Shown here: one piece after another, positions 22,163-33,179 of the stretch | How positions within the stretch are numbered: the first letter of the stretch is position 1 | Layout: every line of letters starts with the position of its first letter | From: Salmo trutta | Lineage: Eukaryota; Chordata; Actinopteri; Salmoniformes; Salmonidae | NCBI RefSeq assembly: GCF_901001165.1 | Contig: NC_042981.1 | Coordinates: forward strand, 21,961,136-22,025,135 | Reading direction: 5' to 3' | Length of the DNA: 64,000 nt | Translations under genes and position numbers: made by a program | The notes under the pieces: generated by a model | The model's input: only the letters and a program-made list of their open reading frames with translations | Database searches by the model: none | What the model was told of the DNA's origin: nothing

Positions 22163-22379
22163 AACACCTTTAATTTTGAAAACGTTTTTAGGTATTCAAA
22201 ACTAATATAAAACAATTTGCTGTGCACTTCATTGACTACAATACACCACAAACTGGTAGTGGAATTCCGCAAAGTTTATTTATGTATGTTTTATTTATTT
22301 TACTAGCGCCTCGGATAAACCTCATAGATAGATACTGCCACTACGGTAGACGTCAGAACAGCAGTGTGGGAACCTGAAA

Positions 22380-22598
22380 TAAGTAATACTGATTCCATCC
22401 GAGCGTTATTGAGAGACGGACACAGTTGTTGTTTATTTTGAACATTGTTCTCACGTAATCGAAATTTGTCGTTTTTTGTACCGCACTAGCATCAATTTTA
22501 CTTGTATTTCTTATTCTTGAGAATTACCATCAACTGGACTCGTGCATGGTGACTATTTTAAACATTTATCCAGGTGAAACTGGCAAATTAAACATTAG
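22380..22598 (+). promoter_or_regulatory. znf770: probable 5' UTR exon and promoter region of znf770
   Basis: A non-coding leader ends at a good donor (TTAG|GTAAGG near 22598) that can join the acceptor TTTTTTCCTAG at about 23040. Upstream sequence around 22350 includes an ACGTCA half-site. A TGA lies in the coding frame at 23050-23052, so the leader cannot add protein to the reading frame if this splice is used. Start of transcription not determined. Confidence 0.4.
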
Positions 22599-23103
22599 GT
22601 AAGGTTAGCTAGCTAAGCTAGCTAGTAGCGCTATCCTTTTCAGTTTGTCATTCTTGCTTGAATGTAACGTTAGCTAGCTAACTCAGTCCTAATATGTGTT
22701 GACTACAAGTTAGGCCTATTTTATGTTACATAGGAGTTTGATGTATATATAGCTATGAATGTAACGTTAGCTAGCTATCCCGTAATATGTAGCTAGCTAC
22801 GTCTCAATTTAGGCCTATTTTATGTTACTTACTGTAAGGGAGTTTTGTTGATCATGTGACATATTTTATTACAAAATCGCGCTAAAAGAGCCATGAATGG
22901 ATTTGCAACATTTTTTTGTTGCTCATGCTAGGTTGAAGAATGCCGTTGTTTTTTATTCAATTAATTATACATGAATCCTATTCTATGTGTATTTACCCAC
23001 ATCAATATTGTATTTAAACATATTTGATATTTTTTCCTAGATTGCTCAATGAAAGAAAATCATCAAGCATTTGTCGAACATCACAGGAACGAAGAAGACG
23101 ACA

Positions 23104-26100
23104 ATGCATCAGTGCAGCGTTTGTTGTAAAGGTTTCCCGAGTGCCTCTAAACTCCAGAGACACTATCTCATACACACAGGCCAAAAGCCATTTACCTGTT
23201 TGGTTTGTGGCAAAGCCTTTAGACAATCTGTACATTTAAAGAAGCACTCCGAGACCCACACAGGGAATTACCACAATTGGAGTCCACCCACAGACAGTTT
23301 GCAACATACTATACCAGTACCTACAAACCCTGATCCATCTCTTGAGAAATCTGGACATGATTTAATTACAGATACCCCACTGTTGCCTGCAGCATATTTT
23401 CAAAGAGATGGGACCATGGAGAGGACACCACCAGAGATGTACACTACAGCCTCAGAGATCAAACCGCAACCTGAACTTATCCCACCTGCTGATAATGGTT
23501 TATTTAGCAGCCAACAAAACACCCAGCCAGGAGGCCATTTCTTCACAGATTTACTGCAAGATAACATGATCGGCTCTGATGGAATGGAGAACAGTGCATG
23601 GCACACAGACGATGTCTACACATGTACAGTGTGCCTGATGTGTTTTAGTTCCTCTCACCAGCTTCAGAGGCACTTACCAGTTCACAGTCAGCCAAAACCT
23701 TTTGAGTGTAACATTTGTGGGAAGGCCTTCAGACTAAGGGCCCATTTGAAAATGCACTCTCAAATACATGAACGCAGGCCTACTGGATTTTCTAAGACTA
23801 TCCCCATGCTTGGGTCTCAGCAAAGCTCTTTCAGAGGTAGAATGAGGGTGAACCACGAATGTCCAACCTGCTCAAAAACATTCTGTTCTCCATCCAAACT
23901 AAAGCGTCATTTTCTTACTCACACTGGCCAGAAGCCTTTTTCCTGTGAGGACTGCGGGAAAACATTCAGGCAGGTGTCACACCTGAAAACCCACCTATAT
24001 GCCTCGCATAATAAATCAAATCTCCAAAATGTGTGTACCAAACAAAAAGAAAAGCGAATAGATGCTAGGAATACAAATGTAGATATGGAACTACAGTGTG
24101 AAATAAGCGTCGGTGCCACGCAGCACCTGGACAAGTTAGAAAAGTCTTCGCTTCCTGTCAAAGTAGAGCCGAATGCTAGTGGTACCAGTCAATTTGAGTG
24201 TAGCATTTGCTCAAAGACATTCAGCAGTTCAATTAGACACAGGCAGCATTACATGATGCATAAAGAAGTAAGACCCTTTCAGTGCCACGTTTGCGGCAGA
24301 ACCTTCCGTCTTTCGACCCATTTAAAGAGGCACCAAGTCAGTCATAAGAACCAAGATGAATCTCAGAACACAAGTCAGGTGGATGATCCAAGGAGTGCCG
24401 TGTCTGTGTCGAAGACTGAACATGCTTACCAAAATTCAGACAAAGGGATGACTTCTCCAGAGCCTAATGAATCGAAAGCCCTTGAACTCAATATTATTGT
24501 TAAACCAGAGCACTGGAAGCTGAATGTGAAAGATGATAAAGACTTTCCAGTTTCCGCTCTGCAGGAACCTGAATCAACTGCAACATCTCACCTGAAGACG
24601 CCAGTATTTGGTCAAACCAGCAGCCAACGTAAGATCAGCCAGAAAGCAAAGAATCAGCAACTGAACCATCAGTGTCTTGCATGCCTTAAATGTTTCCCTT
24701 CTCCATCCAAACTGCAGAGGCATATGTTGACCCATACTGGTCAAAGACCCTTTGGGTGCCACACGTGTGGGAAGCGATTTCGCCAGCCAACACATTTGAG
24801 GATCCACTCCCACACTCATCTGTGGTCCAAAAATGGAAAGCAAAGATATGCTCCACGTTCTAGACCTCCATCACGTCGAATTACTGAACACCAAGAGTCT
24901 CCAGTGGGTGTCCAATTTCAGGAAAAGCTTCCTGAAAAGCACAATTCTGATAGGAACGTTCACCTCAAGTCCCCTACAGAGAAACAGTCAGGTCAAGGCA
25001 GTACTTTTGCTTGTGAACACAATGAAAGCAATAGGAAAATGCATTGGTTTCAGCATTCAACATCCTCCCTATCCAATCCTCCACTCCCTCTCCAAATGCC
25101 ACCAGAAACAACACTGAATCAAAGTGGCCACTTGCAATTGAAAAATCAAGCCATGCCGTCAACAGGAAAAGTTAATGATGCCCCTTTCCTGAGTACAAGT
25201 CCAGAATTGGCTTTGAAAGGTGCTGACGCCATCTCTGTGGGGAGTACAAGCCATACAAAACACCAGTGTTTGCTATGTTTAAAATATTTCCCATCTGCCT
25301 CTAAACTACAAAGACATAACCTTGTACACACTGGCTTGAGACCATTCCAATGCCTGGCATGTGGAAAAACATTCAGACAGGCCACACACCTGAAAGTTCA
25401 CGAGGGAACTCACAAGTGGAGACCCTTCAGGCCTGCCTCTCGACAGGGAAATAGAATGAAAGTAAGAAGGCCGCAACAACTTCAGTACCCTAAAGTCTGT
25501 GTTCAAGTTCCTGTGACGAGTTCAATGAAAGCAGAGCCATTCCATTCAAATGATGTGAATGAATGGAGACCATTCCAGGACAATTTTGAGGATACCTGTA
25601 ATAATCAACCAAAGGCACAACAGGACAACAACATTAACAGCACTTCGAAACAGTCCATACCAAACAAGGTGACCTGTGCTAAAAGAAAAGCACACCTGTG
25701 CACGATTTGTCAGAAGGGCTTTGACACTCCATCGAAACTATCTAGACACTTTCTCATACACACTGGGATAAGACCATTCAAATGCAGTTTATGCACTAAA
25801 ACTTTCAGACAGCCTTGCCACTTGAGAAGTCATGAACGACGAACACATGAGATTAAAACATGTAGTGATGTCCAGGATAACAGCACATTTAGGGATCCTG
25901 ACCATGAAACTCTTGCCTCTGCTCAAGGAAAGAAACTGAGAGACATGCCACAGTCCTACAAAGACAGTTCTGATCACTGCTCAGTCACTGATGAGGGTTT
26001 AGGTCATTCTTCAGAGGCAAGAGACCCAAGCTTTGTGGCAATACAAAACATAAGCCTACCAGATGATAACATGGAATCTGGGAGTAGACAAAGCGAGGAC

Positions 26101-26622
26101 TATTGGTGCACTGAGTGTCACAGTAATTTCTTGTCCCCATCTGAACTTGCTACTCATCTCATTGTTCACAGACATGCCCTAAACAATGAGATGACAGGTC
26201 ATAATTCATTGCAACAGGAAATGGGGGGTCACATGCATTCTATGCAAATGGAATTTCAAACCAATCAAGTCATAGCAGATGCAGACAATCATAATGTTAT
26301 CCAAAATGAGAGGCTTGATCATTACTGGAGTGAACCAATTCAAATGTCATTTCAGTGTGACAAATGCATCACATCTTTTGAAACAGAAAGGGATCTTCAG
26401 CTCCATAAATGTAACTTAAGAAATCAAATTGAGGTTACTCAGTCAAGCACATATCGGTGTGCAATTTGTTTCAAGGATTTCAAGACTCCTTCCAAACTCC
26501 AGAGACATTATGTCACCCACACAGGCGAGAGGCCATTCCAGTGTAAAGTGTGTGAGAAGACTTTCACACAAGCGTCTCATCTAAAAACCCACCAGCGCAC
26601 ACACAAATCAGACATGGCCTAA
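23104..26622 (+). CDS. znf770: ZNF770-like C2H2 zinc-finger protein
   Basis: Single-exon frame of 1172 residues, predicted nuclear DNA-binding protein. I start at ATG 23104 (MHQCSVCCKGF); the frame opens upstream only as far as a TGA at 23050 and the first in-frame triplet often chosen, 23071, is TTG. About 17 C2H2 fingers plus one degenerate one. They come mostly in pairs separated by linkers of about 70-130 residues: 23.11/23.20, 23.63/23.71, 23.86/23.94, 24.20/24.29, 24.68/24.76, 25.27/25.35, 25.69/25.78 and 26.45/26.54 kb, with a lone finger at 26.1 and an atypical CDKCITSF finger ending in H..C at 26.36 kb. First fingers carry SKLQRH, second ones FRQ..HLK.H, joined by TGQKPF/TGERPF linkers, as in human ZNF770. 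The neighbouring aqr locus supports orthology. The human protein is shorter, so finger pairs have multiplied or linkers lengthened here. Molecular function of ZNF770 is little known. No stop or frameshift; it looks functional. Confidence 0.88.
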   Translation: MHQCSVCCKGFPSASKLQRHYLIHTGQKPFTCLVCGKAFRQSVHLKKHSETHTGNYHNWSPPTDSLQHTIPVPTNPDPSLEKSGHDLITDTPLLPAAYFQRDGTMERTPPEMYTTASEIKPQPELIPPADNGLFSSQQNTQPGGHFFTDLLQDNMIGSDGMENSAWHTDDVYTCTVCLMCFSSSHQLQRHLPVHSQPKPFECNICGKAFRLRAHLKMHSQIHERRPTGFSKTIPMLGSQQSSFRGRMRVNHECPTCSKTFCSPSKLKRHFLTHTGQKPFSCEDCGKTFRQVSHLKTHLYASHNKSNLQNVCTKQKEKRIDARNTNVDMELQCEISVGATQHLDKLEKSSLPVKVEPNASGTSQFECSICSKTFSSSIRHRQHYMMHKEVRPFQCHVCGRTFRLSTHLKRHQVSHKNQDESQNTSQVDDPRSAVSVSKTEHAYQNSDKGMTSPEPNESKALELNIIVKPEHWKLNVKDDKDFPVSALQEPESTATSHLKTPVFGQTSSQRKISQKAKNQQLNHQCLACLKCFPSPSKLQRHMLTHTGQRPFGCHTCGKRFRQPTHLRIHSHTHLWSKNGKQRYAPRSRPPSRRITEHQESPVGVQFQEKLPEKHNSDRNVHLKSPTEKQSGQGSTFACEHNESNRKMHWFQHSTSSLSNPPLPLQMPPETTLNQSGHLQLKNQAMPSTGKVNDAPFLSTSPELALKGADAISVGSTSHTKHQCLLCLKYFPSASKLQRHNLVHTGLRPFQCLACGKTFRQATHLKVHEGTHKWRPFRPASRQGNRMKVRRPQQLQYPKVCVQVPVTSSMKAEPFHSNDVNEWRPFQDNFEDTCNNQPKAQQDNNINSTSKQSIPNKVTCAKRKAHLCTICQKGFDTPSKLSRHFLIHTGIRPFKCSLCTKTFRQPCHLRSHERRTHEIKTCSDVQDNSTFRDPDHETLASAQGKKLRDMPQSYKDSSDHCSVTDEGLGHSSEARDPSFVAIQNISLPDDNMESGSRQSEDYWCTECHSNFLSPSELATHLIVHRHALNNEMTGHNSLQQEMGGHMHSMQMEFQTNQVIADADNHNVIQNERLDHYWSEPIQMSFQCDKCITSFETERDLQLHKCNLRNQIEVTQSSTYRCAICFKDFKTPSKLQRHYVTHTGERPFQCKVCEKTFTQASHLKTHQRTHKSDMA

Positions 26623-26950
26623 ACAGATATTTCTGTTTTTATTGACCTATATCTAATATGATTTCTTTCTCATCTTTTCTCTTTTTAGTTTAATATGCCC
26701 ACATCACTATTCAGAAAAGGCAAAGTTACCATATTAATGATTTAATAAACGGCCTTGTGTGTAATTGAAATTATTGTGAAATTACTGTTGTGAAGCCAAG
26801 ACATTTGTGGAATCGTATAACAATGTGCTTGTTATTTATTGGTTATTTATCACCTGTATACCTGCCATAATATGCTGTTATTAATCCAAGTTTTAGATGA
26901 CATATTCAGAACAAATAAATGTATAAATAAAAGTATTTCTCTGCGATTTT
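26623..26950 (+). other. znf770: znf770 3' UTR with poly(A) signals
   Basis: AT-rich sequence after the stop has an AATAAA at about 26745 and a cluster of AATAAA hexamers at about 26915-26930. The latter, followed by a GT/T-rich stretch, is the likelier transcript end. Confidence 0.5.
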
Positions 26951-27039
26951 ATCTTGATTAGTCCATTGAGTTATGCAAAATTCTACTTGACATAACTGGT
27001 TACTTGAATCATTAACATGCTAGCTATCTTGATACACTC

Positions 27040-27235
27040 TAAAAAGTAGGGGTTCAACAAGGGTTCTTATTTGAAAAACCTTAGGGTTCTTGGCACTGAA
27101 AATGGCCCCCAAAAGGTTCTTCCAAGAACCCCATAGGTGGGGTTTATCGAGGAACCTCTTTAGTTGGTGGGGGTTCTTGCAGGAACCTAACTCCCCAACT
27201 GAAACATTTGGATTTGAAAGGGCAGCAGGTGCAGG
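27040..27235. repeat. short interspersed repeat with inverted GGTTCTT/AAGAACC motifs
   Basis: Repeated GGGTTCT and AGAACC motifs in both orientations give a foldable MITE-like block starting ACACTCTAAAAAGTAGGGGT. Of a type widespread in teleosts. The minus-strand ORF here has no motif. Confidence 0.5.
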
Positions 27236-27239
27236 CACT

Positions 27240-28865
27240 TAACTGAAAATGTAAAGATCTCAATTTAAGGGAAGGTTTGTCCCTTGTATGATCTAAATTG
27301 ATATTGTTTTATGATGATCTATCTTTTCATATTTATGCAAATCTTTCTAAGACAGAAAATGGACACAATTCAATGTATATCAATCAACAAAGAGGTAAGA
27401 ATATGTAGGCTATAAGAACATGTTGAAGGCTTGGGTGCAGATGACTGAACTGCTCACTTTTGTGTCTGCAGGTATACAGAAAAGGAGGCATACAAAGGTA
27501 TGTCAATCGGTATTGGTATGTTATACAGATCACATTACCTCGTCAATGAATATCCCATAGGCCTCTATATTATGGACAAGGTATGTGTATGAAAACCATT
27601 ATCAAAACAGTTTTTTTTTTTTTAAATTCACATTCACCCCAAAAACCAAGGTACGATACTGTCAGGTGCATGTTTTGTTAACCATCTGTACAATTACTAT
27701 TTTTTGGATTCACAGACTTCACCCTGACTTCATACCTCTGATGAATATAACAGGAAACCTGTTCGATCGCCATGCACTGCAAATCATTCTGCTATGGATA
27801 CGGAGAACATCAACACATTAGCATCAACACGCCAGAGGATATACCCTAATCAGTTATTGTCAAACCGCAAACAAACTCGGCATACTTTTACAACCTTTGT
27901 TTTGAGTAGAAATTCCAGTTTTGACTTGATAATACATAACATCTATAAATTGCCATTTAAAGCTATATAAATCAATAACGTTTTCACTGATAACAGAATC
28001 ACCAAACTAGGTATGATTTATTCCATAAATGTCTAGTATACTTTTACAACCTTTGTTTTGAGTAGAAATTCCATTTTTGATTTGATAGAAATACATAATT
28101 TCAAATATTGCATTTAAAGATGAAATCTAATTCAGTGATTGTCTCATAAAAAAAGTGAAAATATTCATTTATTTGCAATAATATTAAAGAAATGTTAATT
28201 TCAAGTGCAATTTGTTCTATATGAAGTTAGACAATGTTTACATAAAGTTGTACAATGTTTACAATCTTAAATTGTTTGCCAAATCAATGTTTGCATTTTT
28301 AGTGCAACAGTTCCACATTTTAAAGTAGTTACAAGGCACAACAGTCCTTTATTTATATGTCTCTAATTTAACAGCAAAGAGGCCCCTTCCAATCATTTTC
28401 TATTTTGGCTTTGTTGAAGTCCTTTGTCATCCCCAGACAAGCTGAATGGTACCATCTCTGGCACACAAAGCATTCTATCTGCAATATTAAAAACATAAAA
28501 CAGGGTTATGTTTATTTACATGTAAATTACAATTCTGAAATACCCCAATTCTATTACATGCTTTTGCAATTAGGAACATTTTCAAATTGAACTGGATTTT
28601 TGTTAAATTGCTAAATTGACTTTAAATTACATGCATTTGACCACAACCCTGACATAAGCACACATAAATGTGGTGTTAATCATCGTTGACTATTCAGGCA
28701 ATATAAATCATATAGTAATAAAGGCATGCATTTGCAAAAAAGATCACACCAATGTTGTAATATCAAACATTACAATAATGGCAGTTTTTGAAATCCAAAT
28801 CAGTTTAATCGTCACTTGTGCCAGATACAACGTGTGTACCTATTACAGTGAATTGCTGTCATAGT
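27240..28865. other. AT-rich spacer with a local duplication
   Basis: No gene. A direct duplication is visible: CTTTTACAACCTTTGTTTTG with GAGTAGAAATTCCA.TTTTGA at about 27886 and again at about 28040. The remainder is AT-rich with only short ORFs. Confidence 0.45.
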
Positions 28866-28894
28866 ATGTACAGTTGAAGTCGGAAGTTTACATA

Positions 28895-29463
28895 GTCGTG
28901 GCCAAAAGATTTGAGAATGACAAATATTAATTTCCACAAAGTTTGCTGCTTCAGTGTCTTTAGATATTTTTGTCAGATGTTACTATGGAATACTGAAGTA
29001 TAATTACAAGCATTTCATAAGTGTCAAAGGCTTTTATTGACAATTACATGAAGTTGATGCAAAGAGTCAATATTTGCAGTGTTGACCCTTCTTTTTCAAG
29101 ACCTCTGCAATCAGCCCTGGCATGCTGTCAATTAACTTCTGGGCCACATCCTGACTGATGGCAGCCCATTCTTGCATAATCAATGCTTGGAGTTTGTCAG
29201 AATTTGTTGGTTTTTGTGTGTCCAAATGCCTCTTGAGTATTGACCACACGTTCTTAATGGGATTAAGTTCTGGGGAGTTTCCTGGCCATGGACCCAAAAT
29301 ATTGATGTTTTGTTCCCTGAGCCACTTAGTTATCACTTTTGCCTTATGGAAAGGTGCTCCATCATGCTGGAAAAGGCATCGTTCGTCACCAAACTGTTCC
29401 TGGATGGTTGTGAGAAGTTGCTCTCGGAGGATGTGTTGGTACCATTCTTTATTCATGACATTT
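28895..29463 (-). mobile_element. second Tc1-like element, 5' truncated, inside the Sleeping-Beauty-like copy
   Basis: Begins TAGTCGTGGCCAAAAGATTT, the end of a different Tc1 family, and contains only the C-terminal transposase region. It replaces the outer part of the Sleeping-Beauty-like left end. Confidence 0.7.
29067..29456 (-). pseudogene. Tc1 transposase C-terminal half
   Basis: 129 residues from MNKEWYQHILREQLLTTIQE through LFQHDGAPFHKAKVITKWL (second catalytic Asp in QHDGAP) and NSPELNPIKNVWSILKRHLD to KKKGQHCKY. The normal NPIEN is NPIKN, so the catalytic Glu is replaced by Lys. The N-terminal half and helix-turn-helix are absent. Frame otherwise open. Confidence 0.8.
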
Positions 29464-29612
29464 AATCCTAGTAAAAAATTCTCTGTCTTAGGTCAGTTAG
29501 GATCACCACTTTATTTTAAGAATGTGAAATGTCAGAATAATAGTAGAGAGTGATTTATTTAAGCTTTTATTTCATCACATTCCCAGTGGGTAAAAAGTTT
29601 ACAGTCACTCAA

Positions 29613-30633
29613 TTAGTATTTGGTAGCATTGCCTTTAAGTTGTTTAACTTGGGTCAAATGTTTCAGGTAGTCTTCCACAAGCTTCCCACAATAAGTTGGG
29701 TGAATTTTGGCCCATTCCTCCTGACAGAGCTGGTGTAACTGAGTCAGGTTTGTAGGCCTCCTTGCTCGCACATGCTTTTTCAGTTCTGCCCCAAAAAAAT
29801 GTATAGGATTAAGGTCAGGGCTTTGATGGCCACTCCAATACCTTGACTTTGTTGTCCTCAAGCCATTTTGCCACAACTTTGGAAATATGCTTGAGGTCAT
29901 TGTCCAGTTGCAAGACCCATTTGCGACCAAGCTTTAACTTCTTGACTGATGTCTTGAGATGTTGCTTCAATATATCCACATAATTTCTCTTCTTAATGAC
30001 GCCATCTATTTTGTGAAGTGCACCAGTACCTCCTGCAGCAAAGCACCCCCACAACATGATGCTGCCACCCCCATGCTTCACGGTTGGGTTGGTGTTCTTC
30101 GGCTTGCAAGCATCACCCTTCTTCCTCCAAACATAACGATGGTCAATATGGCCAAACAGTTCTATTTTTGTTTCATCAGACCAGAGGACATTTCTCCAAA
30201 AAGTACAATGTTTGAACCCATGTGCAGTTGCAAACCGTAGTCTGGCTTTTTTATGGCGGTTTTGGAGCAGTGGCTTCTTCCTTGCTAGGGGGCCTTTCAG
30301 GTTATGTCGACATAGGACTCGTTTTACTGTGGATATAGATACTTTTGTACCTGTTTCCTCCTGCATCTTCACAGGGTCCTTTGCTGTTGTTCTGGGATTG
30401 ATTTGCACTTTTTGCACCAAAGTACGTTCATCTCTAGGAGACACAACACATCTCCTTCCTGAGTGGTATGACAGCTGCGTGGTCCCATGGTGTTTATACT
30501 TGCGTACTATTGTTTGTACAGATGAATGCGGTACCTTCAGGCGTTTGGAAATTGCTCCCAAGGATGAACCAGACTTGTGGAGGTCTACATTTTGTTCTCT
30601 GAGGTCTTGGCGGATTTCTTTTGAGTTCCCCAT
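29613..30633 (-). pseudogene. Sleeping-Beauty-type Tc1 transposase, broken
   Basis: Starts MGNSKEIRQDLREQNVDLHK and keeps the paired-like helix-turn-helix (KSGSSLGAISKRLKVPHSSV), the GRRC linker, the DDE start (WSDETKIELFG), the glycine-rich KHGGGSIMLWGCFAAGGTG box and LQLDNDLKH (second Asp). A 2-base loss near 29822 shifts the frame after LEWPS; the rest continues in another frame as SPDLNPIHFFGAELKKHVRA to GNATKY. The usual NPIEN is NPIHF, so the catalytic Glu is His. The protein is therefore doubly inactive: frameshifted and missing its third catalytic residue. Close to the salmonid elements from which Sleeping Beauty was derived. Confidence 0.85.
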
Positions 30634-30965
30634 GATGTAAAGCAAAGAGGCACTGAGTTTCAGGGTAGGCCTTGAAATACATCCACAGGTATACCTCCAA
30701 TTGACTCAAATTATGTCAATTAGCCTATCAGAAGCTTCTAAAGCCATGACATTATTTTCTGGAATTTCCCAAGCTGTTTAAAGGCACAGTCAACTTACTG
30801 TATGTAAACTTCTAACCCAATGGAATTGTGATACAGTGAATTATAAGTGAAATAATCTCCTTACAAAGGAGTTGTTTAATCTAACTGCTGAACTATTTAT
30901 CTGTACATGGAATTGTATTATTATTATTATTTTTTTACTCATTTTTTTCTAATCTTTACAGGAAA

Positions 30966-32754
30966 ATGCCACGGGCACTATCTGATGTGTGGAGACAAGC
31001 TGTGTACATTTGCAAATACTGTGCCAAGTCATATGTGAAGAATGCAACAAAGATGCAGAATCATCTGGCCAAGTGCATAAAGTTCCCTCAGCGCTCACAA
31101 CAAGCAACCTCTGACAAAAGTCCCTCTACTTCTATTCGAGGTGAAAATGATGAATCAGACGCCTTATCGATAGCAACAGCTCATGGTCCTCCTGGAATCA
31201 GAAGTTTTTTTTGACTCAATGGAGGAACGTAGTCAGAGAAATGCTGATGAATGTCTTGCTCGAGCTGTGTATGCAACTGGTTCACCTCTGATGCTCATAG
31301 GCAATGTGTATTGTAAGAGATTTACGAATGTTCTTCGCCCAGCATACACCACTCCAACCAGACATGCTTTATCTACTCATTTGCTGGATGCAGAGTTCAA
31401 CAGAGTTCAAGTGAAGGTCAAGCAAATAATAGAGAAAGCAGACTATTGCAATCATCTCTGATGGGTGGTCGAACGTTCGTGGTCAAGGAATAATTAACTA
31501 TGTCATCTCCATCCCTCAACAAGTATTCTACAAGAGCACAGACACCAGGGACAACAGACACACTGGTCTCTACATTGCAGATGAGCTGAAGGCAGTCATC
31601 AATGACCTTGGACCACAGAAGGTATTTGCACTGGTGACAGACAATGCTGCGAAGATGAAGGCTGCTTGGTCTAAAGTGGAGGAGCCCGACCCTCACATCA
31701 CACCCATTGGCTGTGCTGCTCATGCATTGAATCTGCTCCTCAAGGACATCATGGCACTGAAAACAATGGATACACTACAAGAGAGCCAAGGAAATGGTTA
31801 GGTATGTGAATGGTCATCAAGTTATAGCAGCAATCTACCTCACCAAGCAAAGTGAGAAGAATAAGAGCACCACATTGAAGCTGCCCAGCAACACCCGTTG
31901 GGGTGGTGTTGTCATCATGTTTGACAGTCTCCTGGAGGGGAAGGAGTCTCTCCAAGAAATGGCCACAGTCTGCCGATATGGACAGCCCCATCAAGAGGAT
32001 CCTCCTGGATGATGTATTTTGGGAGAGAGTGGTAAGCAGCCTGAAACTCCTGAAACCTATAGCAGGAGCCAGTGCACGGATTGAGGGAGACAATGCCATC
32101 CTGTCTGATGTTCAGACTGCTTGCAGATGAAAGAGAAGAAATCCGTACTGCCCTGCCCACTTCACTTTTGCTCCAAGCAGAGGAAACTGCAGTTCTGAAA
32201 TACATCAAAAAGCGTTGAAGACTTCTGCCTGAAGCCCATACATGGACCCCAAGTATGCTGGCAAGAGCATCCTGTCTGGTGCAGAGATCAACAAGGCCTA
32301 TGGTGTCATCACTACCGTGTCTCGCCACCTTGGTCTGGATGAGGGCAAGGTTCTTGGCAGTCTGGCGAAGTACACTTCCAAGCAAGGGCTTTGGGATGGA
32401 GATGCACTATGGCAGTAGTGCCAACATATCTCATCAGCCACCTGGTGGAAGGGACTTTGTGGATCTGAGGCTCTTTCCCCTGTTGCCTCCATCATCCTCC
32501 AAATCCCACCAACATCAGCCGCCTCAGAGCGCAACTGGTCCTTGTTTGGGAACACACACACCAAATCACGTAACAGGCTGACCAATACAAGCGTTGAAAA
32601 ATTGGTGGCCATCCAGGCAAATTTGAGGCTTTTTGAGCCTGACAACGAGCCATCCTCAACAAGTTTGGAAAGTGTTAGTAAAGATGAGGCCTCAGAGTCT
32701 GATGTTCAAGAGGTGGATATTGAGGAGGTCCAGGGAGAAGACATGGAAGCCTGA
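30966..32754 (+). pseudogene. hAT-superfamily transposase with BED zinc finger, frameshifted
   Basis: The first frame has a BED-type finger: WRQAVYICKYCAKSYVKNAT then MQNHLAKCIKF. The frame shifts near 31190 and 31465. Pieces then include DGWSNVRGQGIINYVISIP, VFALVTDNAAKMKAAWSKV (a catalytic-core Asp region) and PIGCAAHALNLLLKDI, typical hAT transposase motifs. The end carries the dimerisation region, with NWSLFG-like sequence at about 32530 and THTKSRNRLTNTSVEKLVAI then an acidic tail. At least four frame changes or stops make it non-functional. No flanking 8-bp duplication was found. Confidence 0.75.
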
Positions 32755-32984
32755 GAGGAAGACAACCAAAGCTTTAGTTTCAAGACTATTATTTTACAGA
32801 TGTATGTTGAAAATGTTTTTGGAAGATGCAATGGATCATTCAATATTCCCTTTCTTTTGTTGTTCAGTGAAATCATCCCATGTGAAGAGGCAACTCATTT
32901 AATTCAAGTTAAATTTGTAACAATTTTTTTTCTATTTGAAGGATTTAATTATTTGCAATTTGTCTACTTATGTGAAGGTAAAAG

Positions 32985-33176
32985 GTTTCCCTCATTAAAA
33001 TGCAAATCAATTTATAACATTTTTGACATGCGTTTTTTTCTGGATTTTTTTGTTGTTATTCTGTCTCTCACTGTTCAAATAAACCTACCATTAAAATTAT
33101 AGACTGATCATTTCTTTGTCAGTGGGCAAACGTACAAAATCAGCAGGGGATCAAATACTTTTTTCCCTCACTGTAT
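32985..33176 (+). repeat. Tc1-type transposon end
   Basis: Near-identical twin of 21990-22162, starting CCTCATTAAAATGCAAATCA and ending CCTCACTGTA. It follows the hAT remnant directly. Confidence 0.65.
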
Positions 33177-33179
33177 CTA

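Larger units (their letters stand above)
28871..30857 (-). mobile_element. Sleeping-Beauty-like Tc1 transposon with an inserted Tc1
   Basis: The left end CAGTTGAAGTCGGAAGTTTA follows a TA (28869-28870). The element is interrupted at about 28894 by another Tc1 family, resumes at about 29464 (TAATCCTAGTAAAAAATTCT), encodes a transposase on the minus strand, and reaches an inner terminal repeat (AAAGGCACAGTCAACTTACT) at about 30780. The outer right end is lost at about 30857 where hAT-related sequence begins. Confidence 0.85.

Noticed and set aside
30212..30640. Plus-strand 142-codon ORF
   Set aside because: Antisense shadow of the Sleeping-Beauty-like transposase.
31915..32645. Minus-strand ORFs of 115-156 codons
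   Set aside because: Antisense to the hAT transposase remnant, no motif of their own.
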